NCBI RefSeq assembly: GCF_019649055.1
Contig: NW_026570341.1
Span: 345,494 to 409,493 of the forward strand
Source: Paramacrobiotus metropolitanus
Taxonomy: Eukaryota; Tardigrada; Eutardigrada; Parachela; Macrobiotidae
DNA: 64,000 nt
Reading direction: 5' to 3'
A program made the position numbers and the translations under genes. Each line of letters opens with the position of its first letter. Positions within the stretch are counted from its first letter, which is position 1. Below are positions 35,890-46,884 of the stretch, piece by piece. The notes beneath the pieces are model-generated. The model saw only the letters and a list, made by a program, of their open reading frames with translations, was not told the DNA's origin and made no database searches.

Positions 35890-37680
35890 TCCGGTCGATT
35901 ATTGTCGTGACCCGTAAAAAAGTGCGAATGTACGAGTACAAAGGATCCATCCATATGCATGCCGTTGCCAGAAACACGCACTGCAGTACCAAATACTGTA
36001 TCGCAACGCTGAATTTAGTGATTAAAAGCTTTGAGCAACTGCTCCACTTAACCATAGCCATACACTTAACCATACTATATGGTTAAGTGCGAACGTATGG
36101 TAAAGTGTGAATACCATACAAACGCGTCGTATGGTGATGGACTTTCAAAGGCTCCTCTTAACACCTGCCCAATTTAACTTCCCCAGATATACACCTTTCG
36201 AATAGAGAAAACATTTTTGAATGTAAATGTAATTTTTTGGAAAGAGATCGTTTCACGCAGTGCGAGAAAACAAATTAAATCTGAAGGGACCAAGAGTCAG
36301 CTATGCGCCTTCGCTGAGTACTTTGTACACTGCTACCTCGATGGCGGTCGTCTAACTACACGATAAGGGATGGTTAAGGTATGGTTATGGTGTTTTCTGC
36401 TCAAAGCCTCTATATTGTTACCAAGCGGACCATACAGTAAAACCTGCCTCTACAAACACCATGGGAATCTCTGTACTTTTTTATGAGACTTAGGCCTCGT
36501 CCCGAATTCAAAGCGAATCTCGTTGCGATACAGCAACTCCACCTTGCGAGGTGGCTTCGTGTACCGTATCTGTAGGCGTGGCCACTGCATACAGCCACCT
36601 CGTGTGGTTGAGCAACCGTACCATAACGAGATTCGCTTAGAATTCGGGGCAAGGCCTTACTGGTGTATCATACAGCGCAGCGGAAGCGGAACACAGGCAA
36701 CCAGTTGCGTTAACGGAATATCAGTGGAACACATTAAACGGCTGAAGTATATCACAGAAAACAAGAGCTCATTCGTTCCTAAATGGTACATAGGTACCAA
36801 CCTGCAAGTACAGAACAGACGAGTAGTGATGGTTATCACAGGCGACCGGTTTGGCACAGCAGTGCGTACCTGGTTGTGCGCGATTTCTGTCGTCACTGGC
36901 GACCTGTCTTCGATCTGCAAATTCTTAATAGCACCTCGTTGACCAGCAGAACAACACTGCCAGGCTACGTCTGGCAGTGGGTTTGCTAATTGACGAGGAT
37001 GCCGACGTGGTGACCGGTTCAAGGGAGGAAGAATTCATCATGGATAAACAGTTTGAAGTACTGGTGCAACATGCTGAGATTCCTAGAAGCCGTTGTGTCC
37101 GCGGACGTTCCCATGTTACTGAAAAAAAGGCTCCAAAAAATGAGTTCCGTCGTCGTGATAAAGAATTCCGATTCAATTTGTCTCGGAAGGACCTCACGGT
37201 GGTGGTGCTCCTCGGCGAAACTGCCAAAACAAACTGTGTGGCGAACCCCGGTATGCTGTAGCCCATCAGGAAGTATCCGTCACGCAGGAGACAAGAAACA
37301 CAGCACGAATTCAGCTTTCGAACAGCGGACGTTACATCATGCAATGTACAGAGGGGATAAGCCAGCCACTATTCCGTCCATGCACTGCCTGGTGTTACAT
37401 CTTCTGCGTAGTAGTGCTTATCCAGTAACTGCGATCTGTCCACAATGAACTACACAAGTTGAACTTGGAATGACGGTGTATACACCCCGTTCACGCCAAG
37501 TTAGCGGTGTCCATTTAACAGAATTCCCAGGTATAAATTACGTAGTACATAGTGCAGCGCGATGCGGGTGCATTCGTTCAGAGCTTGGCGACGAAGAAGC
37601 GATGGTACAGATATATTTGGATGGCCATTTGCATGGTAGTGCGGAATATCAAAAGCACGTTTGCGTATTTTGATGGCAAG
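35890..37680 (+). repeat. Unrecognised dispersed unit, copy 1 (partner 46016-46880)
   Basis: Patches match 46016-46870 in order: gtacgagtac near 35930 / 46047, cagcgcagcggaagcggaac near 36670 / 46410, and ccatcaggaagtatccgt near 37264 / 46659. Another patch (37535-37640) matches 6805-6905. Several frames stay partly open in both copies, e.g. VVVLLGETAKTNCVANPG against VVVVGKTVKTNCMANPG, but none is clean. I cannot name it. Confidence 0.6.
36493..36656. mobile_element. 164-bp MITE with TTA target duplication (Harbinger-like)
   Basis: Long inverted arms (GGCCTCGTCCCGAATTC..GCGAATCTCGTT and its inverse) are flanked by TTA at 36490-36492 and 36657-36659. The partner unit at about 46390 shows the unoccupied site (gagactacctagtgtatc). 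TTA/TAA duplication is characteristic of PIF/Harbinger elements. Confidence 0.8.
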
Positions 37681-37826
37681 TTTGCCTATGAACAAAATAG
37701 ATAATACCAATTGTGAATAATGGAGGAACATTGGCGAAGACTACGTTAAGCCAAAACGAAGGTTGCCGGTTAATGGTTAATGACTTCCTGTTCTCAGTGT
37801 TCTGTATAAAAACGAAACATTAATTT

Positions 37827-38528
37827 AAGGTGACCACTCCGTACACACCCTTTCACACTACCTTTCGGTGCACAACCTTTGACACTACCATTCACTCGAC
37901 ACTACCAATCCACGCTACCGTAAAAAAGTCTTATTAAACTATCCGTAATAGTCTTATTAAACGTTTACTGCAATCAGTCCTTTTAAGTTCTTTGATAACT
38001 GTTATGTACAGAAGTACACATGGTAATTTGGAGTATTTTCTCTAAAACTTTTGCACTATGTCCAGCTAGGAAATCGAAGATTGTGATTGTAATAGTGTGG
38101 ATTCTAATCCTCATTCTTCGATATTTCAAGGCGCGCAGTTTTAAACGTTCAGTCAGTTTAAAAAATATTTCGATGAACATCGGAGGACACCCTTCACCTG
38201 TTTGCCATCGAGAAAAGCATAAACTGAAAGAGGCTGAAAAACACGCAAAAAGCTTTACCGGGAATTCGATTTTGTAACTGCCGATGATGCTTTGAAATAT
38301 GTTAACGAAAAACGGCAGTACCAGAAGTAACTTTGCTGTGAAAAAATTATAAAAAAAGTACTTAAAGGTAGTGCCGAATGGTTGTGTACGGAGTAAAAGG
38401 TAGTGCTCAAAAGGTTGTGCACGGAATGAAAGGTAGCGCAAAAAGTTTGGGCACGGAATGAAAGGTAGTGCAAAAGGTTGTGTACGCAGTAAAAGGGTGT
38501 GAAAGGGAGTGTACGGAGTGGTCACCTT
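37827..38528. mobile_element. 702-bp foldback element with AATTT duplication and subterminal tandem repeats
   Basis: Ends AAGGTGACCACTCCGTACAC are inverted at the right. AATTT lies at 37822-37826 and 38529-38533. The right subterminal region holds about six units like aaaggtagtgc..aaggttgtg.acggagt; the left has fewer. Open frames inside follow this repeat and are not called as genes. Confidence 0.8.
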
Positions 38529-38597
38529 AATTTAATATTGTACTGTAAATCCTATCTAAACATTAATTTCCCTCAAACTAGCGCTGAAAACACCAAA

Positions 38598-38810
38598 TTA
38601 CAACCATAACACTTCCTCACTGCTATCTGGATAGGGAATCATGCCCAAAACGCAGACTGCGTTTCCGCGTTGTATCTGAATTGACAATCGCTGCCGGAAG
38701 AATTCTTTTGCCCGTTTTTGTCCGGTTGGGACTACTATTCCATTGCCGATCTTCTCTGCGAAGGATTCAGTACCATCTCCATAGGGACCGCAGATCTCAG
38801 CCGGCACATC
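38598..38810 (-). pseudogene. 3' fragment of the RT family, copy 5 (minus strand)
   Basis: Only the last 70 codons remain: GPYGDGTESFAEKIGN, FFRQRLSIQIQRGNAVCVLGM. Extremely 5' truncated. The DNA just upstream on this strand (to about 39100) is AT-rich, with gggtg..tataa motifs also found in the 39.4-kb repeat. Confidence 0.7.
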
Positions 38811-39214
38811 TGAGTGGTTTTTGACTCGCTGACAGGTAAAACAATTTTACCAAACCCGCCAATTTTATCTTTATGAAGCACTTGGCATATTTCCGTCTTT
38901 CGGTATATTCTATACGATGTATTAATAATAAGGAAATCACTATAGCCATCCCTTTTCACCCCCGTTTTTCTTGCTACCATTTTCGCACCCTGTTCTTATA
39001 GCCACCCTTTTCAGCTATTAATTAAATAGAGACGCCCTATTTTGGTTTTTTATAGGCGCCCATTTAATTTTTTTTTAATTTTAAGATCTGTAATCTATTT
39101 AGGACAACGCGTGATCTTCAAGATATTTTAAGAATTGTTTCCCCACCCAAGAGTGGGACTGCTCGAATGATTAGTGGCCAAGCTCTGGACAGAAATGCAA
39201 GCAGTATTATCGGG

Positions 39215-39760
39215 CCGAGCAAGCACAGTAATTCGGGTATCTGAAAGTTTTTTCTCCGGTTTTCTTTAGCTTGCTGCGTATTATTAAAGGTTTTTCCGCG
39301 CATTCCTAACGTTTAACGTATTCAATGTGTAGTATTCGTACAAGTTTTGTGTCGTCGTATAAGTACAGACAGTACTTTGTGCGAACATTCACTTACTTAC
39401 ATTTAAAAAACAGGGTGTCTAAAAAGTAAATTAAATAATTAAATAAAGGGTGCTTATAATTAACGGGGTACTGCGAAAAAGGGATAGCTATAGGGTCACC
39501 ATAACAATAATAAAGCATTGTGCGGTTGATTACAGCAAAGTTCTTGAAGCTACTGTACCTAATTATGACGGGGTTCTCTTACCTTTAAAGGTCGCACATA
39601 ATTTTTATCCAACACAATCGCCGGAAAAATTAATTACAACAGTTCCTAGTTCCTCTTATTTCTATCACTTTGAGAGCCAACTACATGCGCCCCGCGCAGA
39701 AAACTACGCTTTTGCTCACTCAATCACACATTGGCCAATGTCCATGAAGCAGACTGGCAT
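39215..39760 (+). repeat. Dispersed repeat, copy 2 (partner 6950-7815)
   Basis: Aligned partner of the 7-kb repeat. The frame from 39450 (110 codons) shares KRDSYRVTITIIKHCAVD and YFYHFESQLHAPRAEN with it. A short relative of its end (tcaatgtccatcaagca.actgg) also sits just upstream of F-box copy A at 12445, so it is probably part of the duplicated F-box unit. Confidence 0.65.
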
Positions 39761-39802
39761 GGGATGTACCGGGTATGTCTAATCAATAGCTTACCAGTCA
39801 TG

Positions 39803-40296
39803 GGTTGTATGTCTAATCGATAGCTCGGGCCAGCCAGAATGACGGTACAGGCCGGCTGGCAGCATACGCCAGAGCAGGATACATCGCTAATCGCTACACA
39901 AAAAGGAACGACGGTATGCCGTGCCGCGCTGCCAATTAGCAGTTGTGCGCTACGTTGCAACGAATTATCGATCGTCCAGGCCATCTAACAGCCAGTGTTC
40001 CACAGTTGTTACGATCATGTTATACGTGATACGCATTAAATAAGCCAGTTGAATCCTGTACAAAATATGGGTATACCGTAGATATAATATTATACATAAT
40101 GCACATGAAAATATTATCTGTATCAGGAGTAACCTGACTTCGCTCAGAAAAATTAGTTGAATGTTTATTCTCTTAATATCCTCTTACAGGGAACACAGCT
40201 GCTTATCACTTGGATTTTCCCCGAATATTCCTGCTCAGAAGACGTTTATTTTCGGCGCTTATCGTTCATGAACCGTTGAGCCGTTCGCATCCAGCC
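39803..40296 (+). promoter_or_regulatory. Conserved upstream region of F-box copy B
   Basis: Contains the block shared by four copies (tctaatcgatagctcggg..gacggtacaggc). Its conservation among decayed copies reflects recent duplication, so it does not by itself show regulatory function. Confidence 0.4.
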
Positions 40297-43200
40297 ATGT
40301 CTTCACCAAATGGTCCTCCAGTATCATTGAACTTAATTCCAACACCCTACCACTCCTTACAGAGAGCTTATGATCCTTTCTTAGTGGACATTATCGGCGA
40401 CACCGGCACTCTCACCCCCGGGTACGTCTGCGACGTGTCCGTCGGGTGTCTCAGTGTGCAATCCACTTTCTGGGACCCCAACCCGATACGGGTGCCGTTC
40501 AACCGCTTGATAACGTGGTCGGTGGATGGATTCCGTGAAGACCCGGTATGGAATACAGACTCCTTATCCCCGAGCGAAGCGCTGATCAGTCGCGGTGTCG
40601 GTGAACCGGCGCAGTGGCAGAGCGTGCGCGTACTGCAGGAACACCGCTTTCAGAGCACGGTGATGATTTCCGATTGGTGGCTCGTGCTGGTGGAAGGCAT
40701 CGACTGTCAACGCTATCTAATTAGCGAAGACCTGGCGAACCCGGCGTCCCAGCGTCTGCGATCTCTTCGCGCCCGCTATTCCAATGTCACACAGAAAACC
40801 TTTCGGAAGACGACCGTGCGGCTACCGGAGCGGATGGTCGGGGTGATGCGCGAGTGTATGTACCGCCGCAGTTTTTGGCTGTGCTGGTCGCGCGATACCC
40901 AGTCCAGAATTATCGACATGGTGAACAGCCGTCTGACAGTGTTGAGCCGAGGACCGTTGAGCACATTGGCCCAGAAGCACATTGATGACTTGCTACTATT
41001 AAGCGTCGACAAGTTGAAGACTCTGTTTTGGGTGCAGTCGTTTTTACTAGAAGCGCAACCGCATTTTATCAAATCTTTACTGAATAACATGATTGTGTTT
41101 ATCGACGAAGAAGGTCAGTACGTCGTTTGAACATAGTAGTACGCTGATAAGTAATAAAAGGGGCTGACAGCTGCTTAGGCAAGTCCTCCCTGTACTTGTT
41201 GCCGCTGTGTCTGAACATGGGGCTTATGTACAGCGCCTCACTTACCCGTATTTAGTACCGCAACGTCATACTCCTTCCGGGTGTCAACAAAAAGTACCGG
41301 GATTCTCTGCCCGAGCCATTGACAGCAGCCCTGTACGTTTGTAATACGTACTCGTACAGTACTGAGTAAGTGTACGGCGTACCCACGATTTTATTTTCAT
41401 TTAAAGAATTTTTTTTTAAATTGGCAGTAGCCACCAGGATAACGAAGACTGCAAGCGCCGGTACACTACTTGTTACCAGGGCACATACCGAGGCTATAAA
41501 TTCAGAAAAATCTCGTTTTTTGCAGAAAGGTAGAACAACTATATAGGTTGCATAAAAAAATTATCTCATGTGCCATGGTCAACAGGGCGTAGCCAAAACA
41601 AAATTCAGAAATAAATTCTTCACTGTGCTATATCCTATAGGAAATGCTTCGCATCATACACTAAAAGACTTATAATACTGGACAATCAGTACGAAGGCAG
41701 CTTACTCATTTAAAATATATTTATCTGTGCTGCTCGCTTGATGTAATAGCTGTTTCCCTTTCTGCAGATTGTAGTTTAGATTCTGGATCGGTTTCCACTG
41801 CTCCTTACTTTAATTTGTGTCAACAGTTTGTTAACTAGTTACAAAATCTACTCGGTAGGTAACGCGTGCGTACCAACATGCGAAACATGCGTTGCACACC
41901 ATTTACAAACTCGTTTCGCAGGCGGCTAAATTTGGAATGCTTCTGTGTGCTATGACTTACAAGTACTGTGTAGTACTATTCGAAAAGCTTCTTTATACGC
42001 AAATTAAAAAAAAACCGTTTAAAGTTTTACCGTATGACACGGTGCATTACCTGTAGGCTACAGCATAGTGTAGGATTTACTTTTAAATTTCGTTTTGGCC
42101 ACGCCCATTGGCCATGGCACATGAATAATTTTTTTAAACATCCTACGTAGTTGTTCTACCTTTCTGTCAAAAATGAGATTTTTCTGAATTTATAGCCTCG
42201 GTATGTGCCCTGGTTAGTTAAAATTGAAACATTCCGAAAACAAAATCTCTATCTTCTCTTGGGTTAAAAGGTAACGTGCTCAATACAGCCGAGGCATTTC
42301 CTTTTACAACAGTGGCTTGTTGAAAACTGGGATCTCTACATTAATCATATTATTATTGGAAAAGGAAGGCGTTGGACCGTTGGTTAGGTAGCATCGTGGC
42401 CCGTGTGCTTCGGTTGAAAGTTGTGTGGGAAATAAGATTACGCTGTTAATGGATATCACCGTAACGACTAAAAAACTACCCAGAGATTAAATTTCTCACA
42501 CTAAGAGGAAATTTTAATGTGATGTACGAGTGTACGTACGACATGTACGTATACAAGATTCTCGTGGCTCTGTTATGCTGCCTACCTAGCAACGCTATGG
42601 TGTATTTCCTGTGGTTGCTGTGTTATGAGTTCAGTTGCAACATCAGTGAAGATGCGTACTTCCAGTTACACACTGATACAGTCATACGTACTCTGCTACA
42701 TAATATTAAAATATCACAGCATTCTAAAGGTTTCGAGAAACAAAGAACTCCAATCAATAAATTACGATTTGGCGCATTTACAGTAGCTAGCGTTGATTAC
42801 GCGTCGCTCCTAACGTGGCAAGTAAATCGGTTGGATACTTCTGCCACTGTATGTTTAGAGTAGACCTTTAGCGTTATATTTTCGGTATCGGTATGGTACT
42901 ATGCCTAAGCGTATAAAAATAAAGAATGAGCCATAATGCAATTGCTTAAAAGTCGAGACGCAGTACGTTTTGTCAGCCGCCGAATTGTATTGAAGTAATT
43001 TTACAGGATTCCCGGCGTCCACCATGATACAATTCGGTGACACGCCATTGCTGGTCCGAATCGAAGTGTTTTCCCATCTTGATCACTATGAGCGTCGGTG
43101 TTTACAAAGGTAGGTAGCCATCCATTGCGTATCATCTGTCAGATGGATGGTACGTGCTTATGTGAGGAGCTGAATGCAGCCTGCTATAAAATAGCATATG

Positions 43201-44589
43201 TATATTATGTGTAGATCATGTATACCACATTATGCAGCCATGTATAATACTGTATATATATTATGTATGTAAAATGTATGTGCATGTATATCTTTCTGTT
43301 GTTATTTTTATTCTTAAACACACATTTCTTACACAGTCTAAAGAGACTTCACTTAATGCACAGCATCAACTGACTCATGTATATTATGTGTATATGGATA
43401 TTATGTATGTATATTATGTGCTATGTATATTATACCTACAGAATACTACCGCAGTTTTTGGCTAGGTGCAAAACTATACCCATACTACATACCCTACCTA
43501 AAAATTTAGCTAAAATTATTTTGATTAGAAACCTGCAGTAATTTGTTTTGCATTTTGCATACTTTTATGGCTGAATTAATCTTTTACTTGGGTTGGTTAG
43601 AGTTTCGATCAGCTGGCAAGCAATCCTACAGTGTCCGTTTCTGCGCACGGACGCCATAATTCCATATCGAGATCAGGAATCCCCGCATCATCTCGTCCAG
43701 CGAATACAAATGTCCGTGACAACCACCACGCGCACCGTGTATCTACAGGGACCATGGTTTGATTTCCTCGAACCAATGGCCGTGTTATTTTCCTATATGA
43801 ATATCCGCCTACCCTGGCTGGTGATGGTGGATAACGAGTGCAACGTCCGGGATTTTCTCAACTGGGACGCTAACCGCCTCACGAGCGCCCTGTCGCAGAT
43901 CTGCCGCAATATTGCTTTTAAACGCTATTCCTGCTACCGGCATCTACATGAATTTCTCCATGGAGCGCCCGTCGAATTTGATTACCGAACAAAGCTCAGT
44001 ATTTTCATTCCCGGTTTTGCCTACTCTGTCGCTAAGGAATCGGAATGCGATGTCCAATTAGCGCTTTCTAATCACCTGGATGAAATTATCCAACCATTGG
44101 AATCCTTCAAGTATCTTCTTATACAAGCGTGTATTGCGGATTTAAACCAGATTTTTGAAAAGCCCGGATGGAAAGAATGTTACTGGACAACTTTTCTTTT
44201 GTGCTTCACTAAGTATGTGACCGGGGCTGAGGCTGAGGCTGAGCTGGGGCTGAGTAAACACACTCATAAGTCTTTTCTGAAAAATTTCTTCTGAATATTT
44301 TCAGATGGAGAGTTCAGCCACCGAGGTCTTTAGACCACGCTACACGATTCCCTTTCGCACAACTGCCCCGAAAAAACTTGGTGTTACATACGCTGAGTAT
44401 GTGGACAAAAGCAGTGGACAATCAGCTGTCCAGCGAGGGATTTCTATAAGAACCGTTTGCTGTCCGTCGCCGCTGTTCGCACCCCGGACATTTTCAAATA
44501 CTGTATTTCTCCGTTTTCACAATATAGACACATGGTATTTCTCCGTGTTGCTCCACATGACAAAAACTGTTCGAAATTTGGTCACATAA
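40297..44589 (+). CDS. F-box-like family gene, copy B (intact)
   Basis: Exons 40297-41113, 43007-43109, 43601-44216, 44305-44589; phases agree, 1821 nt, 606 aa. Residues 1-272 form an unrecognised domain with conserved LVDIIGDTG, PGYVCDVSVG, NRLITWSVDGF and CMYRRSFWLCW. Residues about 285-320, split by an intron, look like an F-box: TPLLVRIEVFSHLDHYERR then LQRVSISWQAIL. The rest is unknown (YLQGPWFDFLEP, HLHEFLHGAP, GWKECYWTTF). The start is set where similarity to copy A begins. The final exon reads about 40 codons past the position where copy A stops and enters a repeat, so the C-terminus is uncertain. By family analogy it may recruit substrates to an SCF ubiquitin ligase; untested. Confidence 0.65.
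41476..42213. mobile_element. 738-bp element with long terminal inverted repeats, TTA duplication
   Basis: About 150-bp inverted ends begin CCAGGGCACATACCGAGG. TTA is at 41473-41475 and 42214-42216. F-box copy A intron 1 lacks it at the matching site (ctacttgatagttaaaat, about 14380). No transposase frame. TTA duplication suggests a Harbinger-type non-autonomous element. Confidence 0.8.
42519..42711 (+). repeat. Insertion in copy B intron 1 absent from copy A
   Basis: Flanking intron sequence (actaagaggaaatttta / aggtttc.agaaa) is shared with copy A at 15613-15645, but about 190 bp here is extra. It is rich in tgtacgta-type steps and open in one frame. No inverted ends were identified. Confidence 0.5.
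43190..43450 (+). repeat. Low-complexity tatattatgt array in copy B intron 2
   Basis: Many irregular units of tatattatgt / atgtatgta. Copy A lacks this expansion at 16090-16140. Confidence 0.7.
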
Positions 44590-44990
44590 TGATTGTTGTT
44601 TTTGTACAAGCTTGTACAAGATATTAGTGCAACATTTTCAAGTTTTGCTAATGCGTAATGTAGGGAATACCTATCTCTGACGGCCGTACCTGAATTCATA
44701 TTGTGAAAGTGTCAGGGTTGAGAATAAAGGTCGAAGTACGAAAAAACATGGATACGGTATCGCTCGCCAATTTGTACAAAGTTGCGAGCTACTGTTTTCA
44801 TTAATTGTATCGATTATTCATTACACACAGCAGTGATTGCGCATGACAATGATGACATAATGGGTGTAGTTGTTTTCAGGTGCACCACTCCAGATCTAGA
44901 ACTAAGCCACATTGTTTACAAAGCACTACGAGCACAAAATAACAGTAAGTTTAGGAATTAGTTTAATAACCCGCTAATACATACCTCTGT
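44570..44990 (+). repeat. Repeat with a conserved short reading frame, copy 2 (partner 34540-34935, inverted)
   Basis: Reverse complement of the 34.5-kb repeat. The last 40 codons of its frame match (IHIVKVSGLRIKVEV then LANLYKVASYCFH and stop); upstream codons hold stops. It begins at the 3' end of F-box copy B, so part of that gene's called last exon may be repeat-derived. Confidence 0.6.
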
Positions 44991-45002
44991 GCAATAGAAA
45001 CT

Positions 45003-45196
45003 GCAGCAGCACACTGGTGAACCTCGATCACATGAATTTTGACGGTAGCGTCTATCTATCGAAATTCAACGGGGCAACGCGGTGTCCGTTCTCGGAACCA
45101 TGGATATAAAGGACCACTTGAGAGAAATTTTTCTGTTATAGTCAGTCTTGCTTATATTAAAAAAAATTCACAATGTGTCTGGTTTGTGCTAATAAA
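45003..45196 (+). pseudogene. 3' fragment of the RT family, copy 6
   Basis: About 45 codons of the extreme C-terminus with frame breaks (LQQHTGEPRSHEF, RLSIEIQRGNAVSVLGT), then a short 3' UTR with AATAAA at about 45190. It resembles the 27.5-kb copy (LQQHTGESRSHEF) more than the 17-kb one. Confidence 0.7.
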
Positions 45197-45199
45197 GAT

Positions 45200-46015
45200 G
45201 TACATAATCTCTTCAAAAAATATAAACCAGGGAATGCACGATTCCAGGTCAGAGTTGGAAGACTCCCGGAACTGCGGCCCACCTAATAATAAGCTGGACT
45301 GCAACGGACGTACTCGTCTTTGGAAAACCGGCATCTTTTATATCCTTTAATGGTTGAAACGTTAGGTGTTTTCGGCCCGTCTTCAAGCGAATGCTTTCAT
45401 GGGCCAAAAAACTGGTAAAATTCCTGGGGAAGCGCGATCCACTGCTTTCGTTTTAGTTTGGGCTGTCATTATTAACAGCGTTGTCAGGTACAGAGTACGG
45501 TGGTACGCTACCTTCCAGCTCCAGGGAGGGTAAAGATTAGGTTGTTTTCTTATGTTTAACATTTTAACTGCAAAGAAGATTGTCCACGTTTGCACTAACT
45601 ATGGTAGTATAAACTATAATGTGATGTGTTAATGTGAGACATAACACGACTGGCCTCTAGCAAGTCTGCTGCGCCGATTTTCTGGTTTCTCTACCTGATT
45701 GCTTGTCCGTACCATCATGTTGTCTAGCTTTATAAGTCACAGTCTCTGACTGTGAGAACACGTCTTCATCTAGTCGCTCCGTAAACAACACGGTTCTCTC
45801 CTAATACAACCCTTTAACATGGTTACATTGGTCTGCTAAGCACGTTCAAATTAGCATGTAAAAATTTAGGCTCTCTGCGCAGTAAGTGACCGCCTAAGAC
45901 TAGTTATACGTACTAATATTGCTGCAATGGCAGACAGTAGCCTGCCGTTGTGACTGTACTTGTACATATGACTGGTTATTCAAACATAAAAAAAAACCTT
46001 CCTGCAATAAATACC
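45200..46015. other. No gene recognised
   Basis: No open frame with recognisable character, and no strong repeats seen. Confidence 0.35.
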
Positions 46016-46880
46016 ATGTCGTGACACGTAAAAACGGGCAAATATACGAGTACCAAGAGTCCCATCCGTACGCATGACGTTGCCAGATTCACACTGCAGT
46101 ACTAACATAAACACTGTATCGCAACGCTTAATTCAATGATTGTTATCAAGAGGACTCGTACAGTAAAACCTGCCTCTACATGCACATGGTAAACAAATAC
46201 ACCTGGAACGTAAATACACTGGAACTTGAACCGGCGCATCCCGTAGACTATAACCTAGGGGGGGATCCTGCACACCTGCATAACAAAAATTTGAGAACGG
46301 CTGCACCGTAGGTGTATTTACAATTAATTACCAGATTCTACTGTACACGTAACACCAGTTCAACATGGGATTTCTGCATTTTTTTACGAGACTACCTAGT
46401 GTATCTTACAGCGCAGCGGAAGCGGAACACGGACAACGAAGTGATGTCCAGTGTTGGTCGCCTAATCGCGGAAACGCGTGGCAGTGGAACAACCCAGTTT
46501 CATAGCGTATCGGATCCCAGTGGCGCCGAGTCACTGTATGGTACAACTATACAAGGTACACGGGCGTGGTGTACGATTGCTGGGAGGACGCTACGATGGT
46601 GGTGGTCGTCGGCAAAACTGTCAAGACAAATTGTATGGCGAACCCCGGTAGGCTGCAGCCCATCAGGAAGTATCCGTTACGCAGGAGATAAGAAACGCAG
46701 CGCGAATTTAACTTTCGAACAGCAGACGCTACATCATGCAGTGTACAGACTGTACAGAGGGGATAAGCCAGCCACTATTCCGTCCGTGCACTGCTTGATG
46801 TTACGACTTTTGCGCAGTTGTACTTATTCAATAATATTATGTAATCTGTCCACCATGAACTACACAAGTTGAGCTTAAAA
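46016..46880 (+). repeat. Unrecognised dispersed unit, copy 2 (partner 35890-37680)
   Basis: Shorter copy, lacking the Harbinger-like MITE and the segment equivalent to about 36730-37190. The longest frame (46312-46872) is open for 186 codons and partly shared with copy 1 (SAKL-QTVWRTP, SPSGSIR-AGDKK, RGDKPATIPS). Confidence 0.6.
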
Positions 46881-46884
46881 CAAC

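Noticed and set aside
37983-38525. 180-codon minus-strand ORF
   Set aside because: Its N-terminal half is the translated subterminal repeat of the foldback element (PFALPFIPCPN-type repeats).
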